Below, piece by piece: positions 24,301 through 32,701 of a DNA stretch of 38,497 nt. The notes under the pieces were generated by a model. The model was not told where the DNA came from. It was given only the letters and a program-made list of their open reading frames with translations, and searched no databases. This DNA comes from Oscillospiraceae bacterium (GTDB lineage Bacteria; Bacillota; Clostridia; Oscillospirales; Ruminococcaceae), in assembly GCA_020024215.1 (NCBI GenBank), contig JAHHUC010000013.1:1-38497 (forward strand), in the 5' to 3' direction. The position numbers and the translations under genes were made by a program. Numbering within the stretch: position 1 is the stretch's first letter; the number at the start of each line of letters is the position of its first letter.

Positions 24301-24819
24301 ATTAGCATTAAGGAACTGCTAATCAACGAGGATATTAAGGACAGAGAGGTCAGAGTAATTAACAGCAACGGTGAGCAGATGGGTATAATGTCCATCGACG
24401 ATGCTTTGAACCTTGCTTACGAAAACAATCTCGATCTGGCAAAGATTGCTCCCGGAGCAAATCCCCCTGTCTGCAAGATCATGGATTACGGCAAGTATCG
24501 CTTCGAGCAGACAAAGAAGGAAAAGGAAGCTAAGAAAAACCAAAAGGTGATTGAGCTCAAGGAGGTTCGCCTTTCCTTGAATATTGATGTGGGCGACATT
24601 AACACCAAGGTCAATCAGGCTGCCAAGTTCTTCAAGGACGGAGCAAAGGTGAAGGTTTCCATCAGATTCAGAGGCCGTGAAATGGCTCATCCTGAATTGG
24701 GTGTTGAAGTAATGGAAAAATTTGCTGATAGATTATCCGACATAGCAGTTGTTGAAAAGCCTGCAAAATTAGAAGGCAGAAACATGCTTATGTTCATGGC
24801 AGCAAAACCAACTAAGTAA
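24301..24819 (+). CDS. infC: Translation initiation factor IF-3
   Basis: This 172-residue factor binds the 30S subunit and proofreads initiator tRNA and start codons. The N-terminal domain begins INEDIKDREVRVI and the linker and C-domain include the family's APGANPPVCKIMDYGKYR-type segment and VSIRFRGREMAHPE. No ATG, GTG or TTG in frame lies at a suitable place; GGAGGTG (24287-24293) is 7 bases before ATT 24301, so an AUU start is chosen. AUU starts are known for infC in Escherichia coli and Bacillus, where IF-3 limits its own translation. A GTG at 24244 is in frame but lies within the leader hairpins. It leads the operon with rpmI and rplT. Confidence 0.93.
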   Translation: MSIKELLINEDIKDREVRVINSNGEQMGIMSIDDALNLAYENNLDLAKIAPGANPPVCKIMDYGKYRFEQTKKEKEAKKNQKVIELKEVRLSLNIDVGDINTKVNQAAKFFKDGAKVKVSIRFRGREMAHPELGVEVMEKFADRLSDIAVVEKPAKLEGRNMLMFMAAKPTK

Positions 24820-24837
24820 ACTGAGGAGGAAATAAAA

Positions 24838-25035
24838 ATGCCCAAGCTCAAGACACACAGTGGTGCTAAGAAGCGTTTTAATCTTACCAAAAACGGAAAA
24901 GTAAAGCGTGCTCACGCTTTTAAGAGCCATATTCTCACAAAGAAGCCTACAAAGCGCACAAGAAATCTTCGCAAGAGCGCTATGGCTGACAAGACAAACG
25001 CAAAGGTTATCAAGCAGTTGATTCCCTACAAGTAA
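24838..25035 (+). CDS. rpmI: 50S ribosomal protein L35
   Basis: This 65-residue, very basic protein begins MPKLKTHSGAKKRF, the standard L35 start, and has KRTRNLRK near the middle. It is a large-subunit protein that sits near 23S rRNA. GAGGAGGAA precedes the ATG. It lies between infC and rplT, the conserved order. Confidence 0.97.
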   Translation: MPKLKTHSGAKKRFNLTKNGKVKRAHAFKSHILTKKPTKRTRNLRKSAMADKTNAKVIKQLIPYK

Positions 25036-25074
25036 AAACCACTAACTAAATTATAACTACGGAGGTAAAGAACC

Positions 25075-25428
25075 ATGGCTCGTGTTAAGGGTGCTATGAT
25101 GACCAGAAAGAGAAGAAAGAAGGTTCTCAAGCTCGCTAAGGGATACTTCGGCGGCAAGAGCAAGCTCTTTAGAACAGCTAAAGAAGCTGTTATGAAATCC
25201 GGTCAGTATGCATATATCGGAAGAAAGCAGAGAAAGAGAGATTTCAGACGTCTTTGGATTACAAGAATCTCCGCCGGCTGCAAGGCTAACGGAATGAACT
25301 ACTCCACCTTCATGAACGGTCTCAAGAAGGCAGGAATTGAGCTGAACAGAAAGATGCTTTCTGAACTTGCAATCTCTGATGCAGCTGCTTTCACAGCTCT
25401 TTGCGAAAAAGCAAAGGCTGCCCTTTAA
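25075..25428 (+). CDS. rplT: 50S ribosomal protein L20
   Basis: This 117-residue basic protein begins MARVKGAMMTRKRRKK and contains LAKGYFGGKSKLFR and YAYIGRKQRKRDFRRLWI, all typical of L20. It is needed early in 50S assembly and represses its own operon by binding the infC leader in Firmicutes and enterobacteria. GGAGGTAAAG precedes the ATG. Confidence 0.97.
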   Translation: MARVKGAMMTRKRRKKVLKLAKGYFGGKSKLFRTAKEAVMKSGQYAYIGRKQRKRDFRRLWITRISAGCKANGMNYSTFMNGLKKAGIELNRKMLSELAISDAAAFTALCEKAKAAL

Positions 25429-25437
25429 TCAACTTTC

Positions 25438-25468
25438 AAACGTCCGTCCTTTTAAGTGGCGGACGTTT
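25438..25468 (+). terminator. Terminator of the infC operon
   Basis: AAACGTCCG (25438-25446) pairs with CGGACGTTT (25460-25468) around a 13-base loop, with T residues in and after the right arm. It lies 10 bases after the rplT stop. Confidence 0.88.
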
Positions 25469-25564
25469 TCCCTATTCAATTATTTTCTATCCGGATATGC
25501 ATTTTAACATTTTCAAGTCATATCCGGCTGAAAATTTTTGAAAATAAACATAAGGAATCCAAAG

Positions 25565-26356
25565 ATGCAAAGAATAACATCTAAAGAAAACAAAAAGATA
25601 AAGCTGCTTTCAAAGCTTCTTTCATCACAAAAGGAAAGAAGTGAGAGCGGTCTCTTTGTGCTTGAAGGACTGCGCCTTACTGATGACGCCTTAAAATCCG
25701 ATGTGAAAATCAGAGAAATTTTTCTGACAGAGGAATTTCTTGCTAAATTTGAGCAGAAGCTCCTTCCCCTTTTGGATAAGGGGTGCCAGATATATATAAT
25801 AGATGATTTTATCCTTCCCAAAATAACCGATACAAAAACACCTCAGGGAATTGTGGCTTTGGCAGAGGGAAAAATTGCATTGTCCTGCCTTCCCTTTGAT
25901 ATGTCAAAAGGCTCTCTCCTGCTTTCTGATCTTCAGGACCCGGGAAATTTGGGAACGATAATAAGATCTGCTGCCGCCTTCGGACTTTCTGCCGTGATAT
26001 TGACAGGCTGCTGCCCATCAGTTACCTCTCCAAAGGTTCTGCGCTCATCTATGGGCGGTGCTTTCAAGCTGCCCTTGATCTATTTTGAAAACGAATTTGA
26101 TGCGCTCTCTGCCTTAAAAGAAAGAAATATACCCACATATGCCGCTTTTTTGGATAAGGAGGCTGTCAATATGGATGATATATCCCTAAAGGGAGCATGC
26201 GTTGCCATAGGCAACGAGGGCAGCGGATTAAAGGAAGGCTTTGCAAAAAGCTGTGACAGCAAAATCATAATACCCATAGCGGAAAATTCAGAATCCTTAA
26301 ATGCCTCTGTGGCAGGCTCTATTTTCGCATGGGAGATAGGTCGAGCAGGTAATTGA
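25565..26356 (+). CDS. TrmH/SpoU-family RNA 2'-O-methyltransferase
   Basis: This 263-residue methyltransferase uses S-adenosylmethionine to methylate a ribose in rRNA or tRNA. The N-terminal substrate-binding domain begins QRITSKENKKIK. The C-terminal SPOUT domain has the three usual motifs: LQDPGNLGTIIRSA, VAIGNEGSGLKEG and ESLNASVAGSI near the end. The start at 25565 is preferred because AAGGA lies upstream and the protein then begins like its relatives; an earlier ATG at 25538 lacks a site. A gene of this family after rplT is common in Clostridia. The exact target nucleotide is not known. Confidence 0.9.
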   Translation: MQRITSKENKKIKLLSKLLSSQKERSESGLFVLEGLRLTDDALKSDVKIREIFLTEEFLAKFEQKLLPLLDKGCQIYIIDDFILPKITDTKTPQGIVALAEGKIALSCLPFDMSKGSLLLSDLQDPGNLGTIIRSAAAFGLSAVILTGCCPSVTSPKVLRSSMGGAFKLPLIYFENEFDALSALKERNIPTYAAFLDKEAVNMDDISLKGACVAIGNEGSGLKEGFAKSCDSKIIIPIAENSESLNASVAGSIFAWEIGRAGN

Positions 26357-26357
26357 T

Positions 26358-27578
26358 ATGGAAAGAGACGCTCTCTGGCTTTGGTTTACAGAAATTTTCG
26401 GGCTTTCCTCAAACAGGACTAATATGATTTTAAAGAAATATAATTCTATTGACGGCCTGTTTAAAATTCCCGAATCGGTTCTTATGAATGATGACCTCTT
26501 TTCTCTCAAGGAGAAAAAGGAGATTATCATGTGCGACACCATCCATCAAAAAAGAAAGATTGCAAATCTTCTTTCAAAGGGGATCCATGTCATTTCAATA
26601 GACAATCCCCTATACCCCACGCTTTTAAAGAACATAACAAATCCCCCCTTTGTGCTTTTTTGTGCAGGAAATACCCAAAGCCTTAATTCAAGCTATCCCA
26701 TAACAATTGTGGGTACAAGAAATCCGGATGAATACGGAAGAAAATCCGCAAGGAACATATCAGGCGAGCTTGCCTTGCTGGGAGCCTGCATAGTAAGCGG
26801 CCTTGCCAACGGCTGCGACAGGGAATGTCACATGGCGGCTGTTGAAAACAACGCCAGCACCATCGGAGTGTGTGCCTGCGGGATAAATATAGATTATCCC
26901 AAGGAAAGCCACAGCATGAAAAAAGAAATATGCAGAAACGGCTGCATAATAAGCGAATTTCCCATAAACTATCCTGTCCGCAGGCAGAACTTTGCCATAA
27001 GAAACAGGATTCTTTCAGGGCTTTCTCTTTCCACCATTGTGATTCAATGCACTGTCAAAAGCGGAACTATGCTTACGGCAAATTATGCAATAGGTCAGGA
27101 TAGGGATGTATATGTGCTCACAGGAGATCCCTACAATCCTCTTTCACAAGGTCCGCTATCCCTTTTGCAGGATGGGGCATCCCCCTTTATAGAAAGCCTT
27201 GCCATAATAGAACATTACAGAAATATTTACAAAAAACCACTTATATTACCTCAAGCAGCAGATAATAATTTAAAAGTGGATGCAGCAGCGTTTAAGGGGA
27301 AAAATAAAAATTCCAAAGCGAAAAAGATTTTTGATAACACTCTGCCTGAAAAAAAGGAGAGCTGCTGCAATAATGACGAGAAAAAGAAAATTTTGGACAG
27401 CTTGCCCAAGGAGCAAAGGGATGTCCTGCTGCTTTTGGGGAAGAAGCCGTTGCAGATAGATGAGCTGGCTGCTAAAACCGCTCTGCCATCTTACAGACTT
27501 TTGTCAATCCTCACCGAGCTGGAGCTTGTTTCATATATACAGGCTATGCCCGGCGGAATGTACAAATCTCTTTTATAA
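26358..27578 (+). CDS. dprA: DNA processing protein DprA (Smf)
   Basis: This 406-residue protein loads RecA on incoming single-stranded DNA in transformation. The Rossmann-like core is clear: VGTRNPDEYGRKSARNI, IVSGLANGCDRECH, INIDYPKE, SEFPINYPV, FAIRNRILSGLS and VKSGTMLTANYA. A charged linker (about 310-345) precedes a small C-terminal winged helix with PLQIDELAAKTALP (about 355-406). Several core positions differ from the usual consensus, for example LANGCD where GLARGID is common. It starts one base after the methyltransferase stop, so the two are likely coupled. No competence genes are in the window. Confidence 0.94.
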   Translation: MERDALWLWFTEIFGLSSNRTNMILKKYNSIDGLFKIPESVLMNDDLFSLKEKKEIIMCDTIHQKRKIANLLSKGIHVISIDNPLYPTLLKNITNPPFVLFCAGNTQSLNSSYPITIVGTRNPDEYGRKSARNISGELALLGACIVSGLANGCDRECHMAAVENNASTIGVCACGINIDYPKESHSMKKEICRNGCIISEFPINYPVRRQNFAIRNRILSGLSLSTIVIQCTVKSGTMLTANYAIGQDRDVYVLTGDPYNPLSQGPLSLLQDGASPFIESLAIIEHYRNIYKKPLILPQAADNNLKVDAAAFKGKNKNSKAKKIFDNTLPEKKESCCNNDEKKKILDSLPKEQRDVLLLLGKKPLQIDELAAKTALPSYRLLSILTELELVSYIQAMPGGMYKSLL

Positions 27579-27608
27579 CTTGACCTGTAAAGTGAGTGAA
27601 TTTTTAAT

Positions 27609-29699
27609 ATGAACAACCTTGTAATTGTGGAGTCCCCTGCAAAAGCAAAGACAATTCAGAAATATCTGGGCAAGGATTATTCTGTGATTGCCTCTATGGG
27701 GCACATAAGAGATCTGCCCAAATCTAAAATCGGAGTAGATATAGACAACAATTTCCAGCCCCGGTATGAGGAGATAAAGGGCAAGGAATCGCTTATAGCC
27801 GAATTGAAAAAAGCTGCCAAGGCGTCGGATTTTGTATATCTTGCAACCGACCCCGACCGTGAGGGCGAGGCTATAAGCTGGCATCTTGCAGCCATGCTGG
27901 ATCTGCCGACAGATGAAAACAACCGTGTCACCTTCAACGAAATAACTAAAAGCGGAATTTTAAAGGGCATGGAGCATCCCAGAAGCATTGACATGAATCT
28001 GGTGGATGCCCAGCAGGCAAGAAGGATACTTGACAGGATAGTGGGCTATAAGCTGTCCCCCTTTCTTTGGAGAAAGGTCAGAAGAGGCCTTTCTGCCGGA
28101 AGAGTTCAGTCTGTTGCCGTGAGACTTATTTCCGACAGGGAAAATGAGATAAAGAATTTCAAGCCTAGGGAATATTGGTCCTTGGAGGCATCGCTTAAAC
28201 GCCAGCACGACAGAAGCAAATTCAAAGCCCTTCTTTCTTTAAAGGACGGAAAAAAGCTGGAAATAAACAATGCCGAAGAGGCAGAGGCAATATTGAAGGA
28301 AACTGAAAATGCCCAATTTATTGTTTCCTCTGTAAAAAAAGCGGTGAAGAGAAAGAACCCTCCCCCACCCTTTACCACCTCCACATTGCAGCAGGAGGCC
28401 TCAAGAAAGCTGGGCTTTCAGGCAAAAAGAACAATGAAGGTGGCTCAGGAATTATATGAGGGCATCGACCTTGACAAAATTGGCGCCGTCGGTCTTATAA
28501 CCTATATGAGAACCGACTCTCTCAGGGTTTCTGCCGATGCACAAAAGGAAGCAGAGGAATTTATAGGCAAAAACTATTCAAAGGAATATCTTCCATCCTC
28601 CAGAAGGGTTTACAAATCCAAAGGCAATGCACAGGATGCCCACGAGGCTGTAAGGCCTACCATGCCCTCCCTCACCCCGTCACAGGCAAAGGCATCCCTC
28701 ACCTCAGATCAGTTCAAGCTGTATAAGCTTATCTGGGAAAGATTTATTGCCAGCCAGATGGCATCAAAGCTTTTGAACACCTCCTCTGTGGATATAAAGG
28801 CCGGCGATTACACATTCAAGGCTAGCGGATTTTCAGTTAAATTTGACGGATATTCCGCCCTTTATGAAGAGAGCACCGATGACAAGGAGGAAAAGAGCAA
28901 GGAGCTGCCTCCCCTGGAGGAAAATGAGGAGCTGAAGCTTATGTCCCTTGACAAGGAGCAGCATTTCACAGCCCCTCCACCCAGATATTCCGAGGCCTCT
29001 CTCATAAAGTCCTTGGAGGAAAACGGAATAGGCAGACCTTCCACATATGCACCCACAATCACTACTATACTTGCAAGGGGCTATGTGGAGAGAAGCCAGA
29101 AAAATCTCATCCCCACGCCGTTGGGCGAGGCTGTCACCGAGCTTTTAAAGGAGCAGTTTAAAAATATTGTAAACGTCAAATTTACCGCCTCTATGGAGGA
29201 GCAGCTGGATATGGTTGAAACAGGCGATGTGGAATGGGTGAAAACACTGGACGATTTCTACAAGGACTTTTCAGCTACGCTCTCAAATGCCGAGAAAAAC
29301 ATGGAGGGCAAAAGGGTAAAGGTTCCGGCAGAGGAAACAGATGTTGTATGCGAGCTGTGCGGAAGAAAAATGGTCATCAAGGTGGGAAGATTCGGCAAGT
29401 TTTTGGCCTGCCCCGGATTCCCCGAATGCAAAAACACAAAAAAGATAGTGGAGCCTACAAAGGGAAACTGCCCTGTGTGCGGCAAAAAAATAATTGCCAA
29501 AAAATCCAAAAAGGGCAGGACCTTCTACGGCTGTGAGGGCTATCCCGACTGCAACTTTATGACATGGGATCTTCCCTTGGAGGAAACCTGTCCCAAATGC
29601 GGCAAAACCCTGTTTAAAAAGACCGGCAGAAACGGCATAATCCACTGTCTGGGCGAGGGCTGCGACTTTTCAAAGCCCATCTTTAAGAAGGATGAATAA
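27609..29699 (+). CDS. topA: DNA topoisomerase I
   Basis: This 696-residue type IA topoisomerase relaxes negative supercoils. The Toprim domain has VESPAKAKTI with the catalytic Glu and the acidic triad region TDPDREGEA (Asp81, Asp83, Glu85). The active-site Tyr299 lies in GLITYMRTDS. Three C-terminal zinc-ribbon repeats follow with four cysteines each, starting at CELCGRK, CPVCGKK and CPKCGKT. The ribosome binding site is weak (only AAAGTGAGTGA upstream), so translation may depend on coupling with dprA, which ends 30 bases earlier. Confidence 0.97.
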   Translation: MNNLVIVESPAKAKTIQKYLGKDYSVIASMGHIRDLPKSKIGVDIDNNFQPRYEEIKGKESLIAELKKAAKASDFVYLATDPDREGEAISWHLAAMLDLPTDENNRVTFNEITKSGILKGMEHPRSIDMNLVDAQQARRILDRIVGYKLSPFLWRKVRRGLSAGRVQSVAVRLISDRENEIKNFKPREYWSLEASLKRQHDRSKFKALLSLKDGKKLEINNAEEAEAILKETENAQFIVSSVKKAVKRKNPPPPFTTSTLQQEASRKLGFQAKRTMKVAQELYEGIDLDKIGAVGLITYMRTDSLRVSADAQKEAEEFIGKNYSKEYLPSSRRVYKSKGNAQDAHEAVRPTMPSLTPSQAKASLTSDQFKLYKLIWERFIASQMASKLLNTSSVDIKAGDYTFKASGFSVKFDGYSALYEESTDDKEEKSKELPPLEENEELKLMSLDKEQHFTAPPPRYSEASLIKSLEENGIGRPSTYAPTITTILARGYVERSQKNLIPTPLGEAVTELLKEQFKNIVNVKFTASMEEQLDMVETGDVEWVKTLDDFYKDFSATLSNAEKNMEGKRVKVPAEETDVVCELCGRKMVIKVGRFGKFLACPGFPECKNTKKIVEPTKGNCPVCGKKIIAKKSKKGRTFYGCEGYPDCNFMTWDLPLEETCPKCGKTLFKKTGRNGIIHCLGEGCDFSKPIFKKDE

Positions 29700-29704
29700 A
29701 TTTT

Positions 29705-31003
29705 ATGGTAAAGGTTATAGGTGCAGGCTTAAGCGGCTGTGAAGCCGCCTGGGCGCTTGCCCAAAGAGGCATAGAAACAGAGCTTTATGAAATGAAGCCC
29801 TATAAAAAATCAGCGGCTCACAAAAATGACAATTTGGCAGAGCTTGTCTGCTCTAACTCCTTGAAGGCATCAAGGCTCAATTCGGCATCCGGACTTTTAA
29901 AGGAGGAGATGAGGCTTTTAGGCTCCCTTATTATGGAATGTGCCGAAAAAACTCAGGTGGGCGCAGGCGGAGCTATGGCTGTTGACAGGGATGCCTTTTC
30001 TCTTCTGGTGACAGAAAGAATAGAGAGCCATCCTCTCATACACCTGAAAAGAGAGGAGATAACCCGTATAGATGGGGATACTCCCACAATAATAGCCACA
30101 GGACCTCTTTCCTCTGAGGGCATAAGCTGTGAGATTGCAAGGCTGACAAAGGATGAGGGCCTCAGCTTTTATGATGCGGCAGCTCCCATTGTGGAATTTT
30201 CCTCCATAGATATGGAAAAGGCCTTCTGGGCAGCAAGATATGAAAGAGGAGAGGCAGACTATATAAACTGCCCCTTTAACAAAGAGGAGTATGAGCTTTT
30301 TTACAATGAGCTTGTAAATGCCCAAAGGGCAAAGCTTCATGAATTTGACAAGATAAATGTTTACGAGGGCTGTATGCCCATTGAAATATTGGCTTCAAGA
30401 GGAAAGGATTCCATGAGATACGGCCCGCTGAAGCCGGTGGGCTTGATAGATCCAAAAACCGGCAGAAGGCCGTGGGCCTGTGTGCAGTTAAGAGCCGAAA
30501 ACAGAGAAAAAACCCTTTTCAATATTGTGGGATTTCAGACCAACCTTAAATTTTCCGAGCAGAAAAGAGTTTTCTCTATGATTCCGGGCTTAGAAAATTC
30601 CGTTTTTGCAAGATATGGGGTTATGCACAGAAACACATTCATAAATTCCCCTCTTGTGACCGGTGAAAGGCTTACCCTAAAGGACAACCCCAACATCAAA
30701 TTTGCAGGTCAGATAACAGGCGTTGAGGGTTATCTTGAATCTGCCCTCACAGGTATTGTGGCAGGCATAGATTTTTTCCTTTATATGAGCGGCAGAAAAA
30801 GTATAGATTTTCCTTTAACCTCCATGACAGGTGCGCTTTTAAAGCACACACAGGATGCAACCAGCAAAAATTATCAGCCGCAGGGAGCTGCTATGGGGCT
30901 TCTTTTGCCTTTGGAGGAAAAGATAAAGGACAAGCAGGAAAGATATGAAAGGATAGCCCAAAGAGCGGTGGCAGATTTTAAAAAGGCGATAAAAGATATA
31001 TAG
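29705..31003 (+). CDS. trmFO: Methylenetetrahydrofolate--tRNA-(uracil-5-)-methyltransferase TrmFO
   Basis: This 432-residue flavoenzyme makes 5-methyluridine at position 54 of tRNA using methylenetetrahydrofolate and FAD. The N-terminal FAD site is VIGAGLSGCEAA; further family motifs are ELVCSNSLKA, VGAGGAMAVDR, VYEGCMPIE, MRYGPLKPVGL, FQTNLKF and GVMHRNTFI. It starts 5 bases after topA; AGAAGGA within the topA end is the only ribosome binding site and is a little distant. The topA-trmFO pairing is common in Firmicutes. Confidence 0.96.
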   Translation: MVKVIGAGLSGCEAAWALAQRGIETELYEMKPYKKSAAHKNDNLAELVCSNSLKASRLNSASGLLKEEMRLLGSLIMECAEKTQVGAGGAMAVDRDAFSLLVTERIESHPLIHLKREEITRIDGDTPTIIATGPLSSEGISCEIARLTKDEGLSFYDAAAPIVEFSSIDMEKAFWAARYERGEADYINCPFNKEEYELFYNELVNAQRAKLHEFDKINVYEGCMPIEILASRGKDSMRYGPLKPVGLIDPKTGRRPWACVQLRAENREKTLFNIVGFQTNLKFSEQKRVFSMIPGLENSVFARYGVMHRNTFINSPLVTGERLTLKDNPNIKFAGQITGVEGYLESALTGIVAGIDFFLYMSGRKSIDFPLTSMTGALLKHTQDATSKNYQPQGAAMGLLLPLEEKIKDKQERYERIAQRAVADFKKAIKDI

Positions 31004-31014
31004 GAGGGAAAAAG

Positions 31015-32031
31015 TTGAAAATTATTTTGGACGGAATGGGCGGAGATTTAGCTCCGACCGAGGTTTTAAAGGGAGCTTATGAGGCTGTAAAGGAGCTAAA
31101 GATTTCTGTTATAATGACAGGGGACGAAAACAGGATAAAGGAAGCTGCAAAAAAGGAAAGCATACCTTTAGACAACATAGAAATTGTAAACGCACCCTTG
31201 GTCATACCTATGGATGCAGATCCCTCACTTATTTTAAAATCCTATAAGGAGTCCTCAATGGCAAAGGGACTTTCACTTTTAGCTGAGGGAAAGGGCGATG
31301 CCTTTGTTTCCGCCGGCTCAACCGGAGCCCTTTTATTTGGCTCCACATTTATTGTAAAGAGAATAAAGGGCGTAAAAAGACCTGCCATAGGGACAATGAT
31401 ACCCACAGCCAAAAAGAAGCCCTATCTTCTTTTGGATGCAGGAGCCAACCACGATTGCAGAAGCGATATGCTAAAGCAGTTTGCATTTATGGGCAAGGCT
31501 TATTGCGAGGGTGTGCTGAAAATAAAAAATCCCTCTGTTGCCTTAATCAACATAGGAACAGAGGAGCACAAGGGCGACGATTTGAGAAAAGAAGCCTATC
31601 AACTTTTAAAAGCGGAAAAAAGCCTTAATTTTATAGGAAATGCAGAAGCCAGATCACTCCCTTTGGGAGAATGTGACATAGCAGTGTGCGACGGCTTTAC
31701 CGGAAATATCATATTGAAGCTTTCAGAGGGCTTTGGAAAATTCATATCCATTTCCTTAAAGGACATTTTATTTGCCAACCTTTCAACAAAGCTTTCCGCT
31801 TTGGTTTTAAAGAAAAGAATAAGCGCTTTTAAATCACTTATGGATTATAAGGAATACGGCGGTGCGCCGCTTTTAGGCGTGAGAAAGCCTGTTATAAAGG
31901 CCCACGGCTCATCTGATGCAAGGGCATTTAAAAATGCTGTGAGACAGGCATATTTCTGTGTGGACGGAAATATTTGCAGCAAGCTGGAGGAACTTTTGTC
32001 ACAGGAAAAGGAGGCTGCCGATGTCGACTAA
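31015..32031 (+). CDS. plsX: Phosphate acyltransferase PlsX
   Basis: This 338-residue enzyme converts acyl-ACP to acyl-phosphate in phospholipid synthesis. It begins MKIILDGMGGDLAP and contains VSAGSTGALL, LLDAGANHDCR and GFTGNIILKLSEG, all characteristic. The start is TTG at 31015, preceded by TAGGAGGGAAA at good spacing. Its end overlaps the rnc start by 11 bases. The acpP gene that often lies between plsX and rnc is missing here. Confidence 0.96.
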   Translation: MKIILDGMGGDLAPTEVLKGAYEAVKELKISVIMTGDENRIKEAAKKESIPLDNIEIVNAPLVIPMDADPSLILKSYKESSMAKGLSLLAEGKGDAFVSAGSTGALLFGSTFIVKRIKGVKRPAIGTMIPTAKKKPYLLLDAGANHDCRSDMLKQFAFMGKAYCEGVLKIKNPSVALINIGTEEHKGDDLRKEAYQLLKAEKSLNFIGNAEARSLPLGECDIAVCDGFTGNIILKLSEGFGKFISISLKDILFANLSTKLSALVLKKRISAFKSLMDYKEYGGAPLLGVRKPVIKAHGSSDARAFKNAVRQAYFCVDGNICSKLEELLSQEKEAADVD

Positions 32032-32701
32032 AAATCTTCAGAGAACAATCAACTACACATTTAAGGATCAGATGCTTTTAAATACAGCGCTCACCCATTC
32101 TTCCTATAAGAATGAGCAGAAAAATGTGGCAAACGACAACGAGAGGCTGGAATTTTTAGGTGATGCTGTTTTATCCATCATTGTTGCCGATTATATATTC
32201 AAGCACAAAAAGGTGGCAGAGGGCGAGCTTACTAAAATAAGGGCGTCTTTGGTGTGTGAAACGGCACTTGCACAGTTTGCAGAAAAGATAAATCTCGGCT
32301 CTTATCTGCTTTTGGGAAAGGGAGAGGAGCACAACGGCGGAAGAGAGCGCCCGTCCATAGTTTCCGATGCCTTTGAAGCGCTTATTGCCGCAATCTATTT
32401 GGACGGCGGCATGGATGAAGCCTCCAGATTCGTGCTGCCCTTTATCACCGATCTTGTTGAAAACGCGACAGGGGCAGACCTTCACGATTATAAAACCCAG
32501 CTTCAGGAGATAATCCAGCAGAATCCTGAGGAAAAGGTTGTCTATCACCTTATTTCCGAAACAGGACCTGACCATGACAAGGAATTTGTGGTTCATGTGC
32601 TTTTAAATTCCAATGTTATAGGAAAAGGTGCAGGCAAAAGCAAAAAAGGCGCTGAACAGGCTGCTGCCAAAGAGGCCTTGATGCTGATGGGTGTGCTGTA
32701 A
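32021..32701 (+). CDS. rnc: Ribonuclease III
   Basis: This 226-residue enzyme cuts double-stranded RNA in rRNA maturation and decay. The signature NERLEFLGDAVLS (about 40-52) has Glu44 and Asp48; the second acidic pair is in SDAFEALI (Asp116, Glu119). A double-stranded RNA-binding domain follows (about 156-226) with GKGAGKSKKGAEQAAAKEAL. The start at 32021 follows AAAAGGAGG within plsX; a longer frame from 31958 lies entirely inside plsX. The stop overlaps the next ATG by one base. Confidence 0.97.
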   Translation: MSTKNLQRTINYTFKDQMLLNTALTHSSYKNEQKNVANDNERLEFLGDAVLSIIVADYIFKHKKVAEGELTKIRASLVCETALAQFAEKINLGSYLLLGKGEEHNGGRERPSIVSDAFEALIAAIYLDGGMDEASRFVLPFITDLVENATGADLHDYKTQLQEIIQQNPEEKVVYHLISETGPDHDKEFVVHVLLNSNVIGKGAGKSKKGAEQAAAKEALMLMGVL

